Shown: positions 22,493 to 22,782 of the stretch, one piece after another
How the letters are laid out: each line of letters starts with the position of its first letter
How positions within the stretch are numbered: position 1 is the first letter of the stretch
Source: Pseudomonadales bacterium
GTDB lineage: Bacteria; Pseudomonadota; Gammaproteobacteria; Pseudomonadales; Pseudohongiellaceae
NCBI GenBank assembly: GCA_022360535.1
Contig: JAKSCP010000348.1
Span: 1-22,782 of the forward strand
DNA length: 22,782 bases
Reading direction: 5' to 3'
Made by a program: the position numbers and the translations under genes
Notes under the pieces: generated by a model
The model's input: only the letters and a program-made list of their open reading frames with translations
What the model was told of the DNA's origin: nothing
Databases searched by the model: none

Positions 22493-22782
22493 GTGAATCG
22501 AAAGGATGAAGCGCTCCTGGCATTGGAGCACTCAGCCATCCTGGTTAACTTGTCCCAGTATTCGCCAACTGTAGTGAGCACGCTGTGGGTTGGTATGGAC
22601 ATCGAGGGAAGCGACATCGATGTCATTTGTTGTTATCAAAAGAAAAAACAATTTATCGAAGACTTGGAATCCAGCTGTCAACAGTTCAAGAAATTTCAGA
22701 TAACTGATATGGATGACCGGGTAATAGCCAGCTTTAACCAGGACGGTTTTTGTATTGAGATCTTCGCTACTGACCAACCGGT
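22493..22782 (+). CDS. DUF4269-family protein (3' end missing)
   Basis: Partial gene running off the right edge. From GTG 22493 the frame is open for 96 codons, 4 bases after the methyltransferase-like gene. Recognisable pieces are 'STLWVGMDIEGSDIDVIC' (nucleotidyltransferase-like GSD-x-D) and 'FNQDGFCIEIFATDQP', corresponding to the DUF4269 pattern of an IGIDIPGSDLDI-type segment and a later IEIFGQ-type segment. DUF4269 proteins (about 175-200 residues) have a nucleotidyltransferase-like fold and unknown function. The shorter ATG frame at 22506 stops after 22 codons and is not the gene. No clear ribosome site before the GTG. Confidence 0.65.
   Translation, partial: MNRKDEALLALEHSAILVNLSQYSPTVVSTLWVGMDIEGSDIDVICCYQKKKQFIEDLESSCQQFKKFQITDMDDRVIASFNQDGFCIEIFATDQP

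Noticed and set aside
1..22782. Searched for CRISPR arrays, insertion sequences, tRNA/rRNA genes, integrase or toxin-antitoxin pairs.
   Set aside because: No regularly spaced repeats, transposase-like frames, tRNA-like folds or small paired genes of these types were seen by eye.

Overview
The window looks like chromosomal DNA of a Gram-negative, aerobic gammaproteobacterium, possibly a free-living marine one. The reasons are the divergent ybbA-ybbP / tesA block, an E. coli-like CobB sirtuin, a TonB-dependent heme receptor with a HemP-type leader gene, outer-membrane beta-barrels and a base composition near 50% GC. I cannot name the genus. I see no transposase, integrase, phage gene, CRISPR array, tRNA or rRNA. 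The gene order mixes housekeeping genes with metal-handling modules.

Layout. 1-818: the 3' part of a fructosamine-kinase-family gene, running tail to tail into ybbP. 821-4208 (minus): the ABC exporter pair ybbA-ybbP; tesA (4363-4992, plus) lies divergently. 5057-8436 (minus): GNAT acetyltransferase, MFS transporter, zinc-ribbon/HEAGH membrane protein and an unrecognised exported protein. 8567-10617 (minus): pdxJ of an unusual subtype, a YbfF-like esterase and a Bcp/PrxQ peroxiredoxin. 10717-11424 (plus): cobB.

11440-13953 (minus) is a copper module: a small exported His/Cys-rich protein followed by a multicopper oxidase whose C-terminus continues into what looks like a CopB-type outer-membrane beta-barrel. 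A lipase-like exported alpha/beta hydrolase (14102-15250, plus) lies divergently. 15261-17585 (minus) encodes a YyaL/DUF255 thioredoxin-domain protein that ends in a DsbD-alpha-like domain. The following 340-base gene-poor gap (17586-17926) holds a plus-strand structured element ending in a textbook intrinsic terminator (candidate small RNA), plus a possible minus-strand terminator.

17927-21426 (minus) is a heme/iron module: hemP (53 codons), a TonB-dependent heme-type receptor, and a lipoprotein with a CbiX/chelatase-like fold. It is preceded by overlapping Fur-box-like sequences at 21514-21547. Divergent from it is an exported methyltransferase-fold protein with a degenerate SAM motif (21652-22488), then a truncated DUF4269 gene at the window end.

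The two most promising systems are the oxidase/barrel fusion with its His/Cys-rich partner, and the HemP-receptor-chelatase-like lipoprotein operon, which resembles in layout the IhtA/IhtB heme system known from Porphyromonas. All functional statements are from reading the sequence; no database search was possible.
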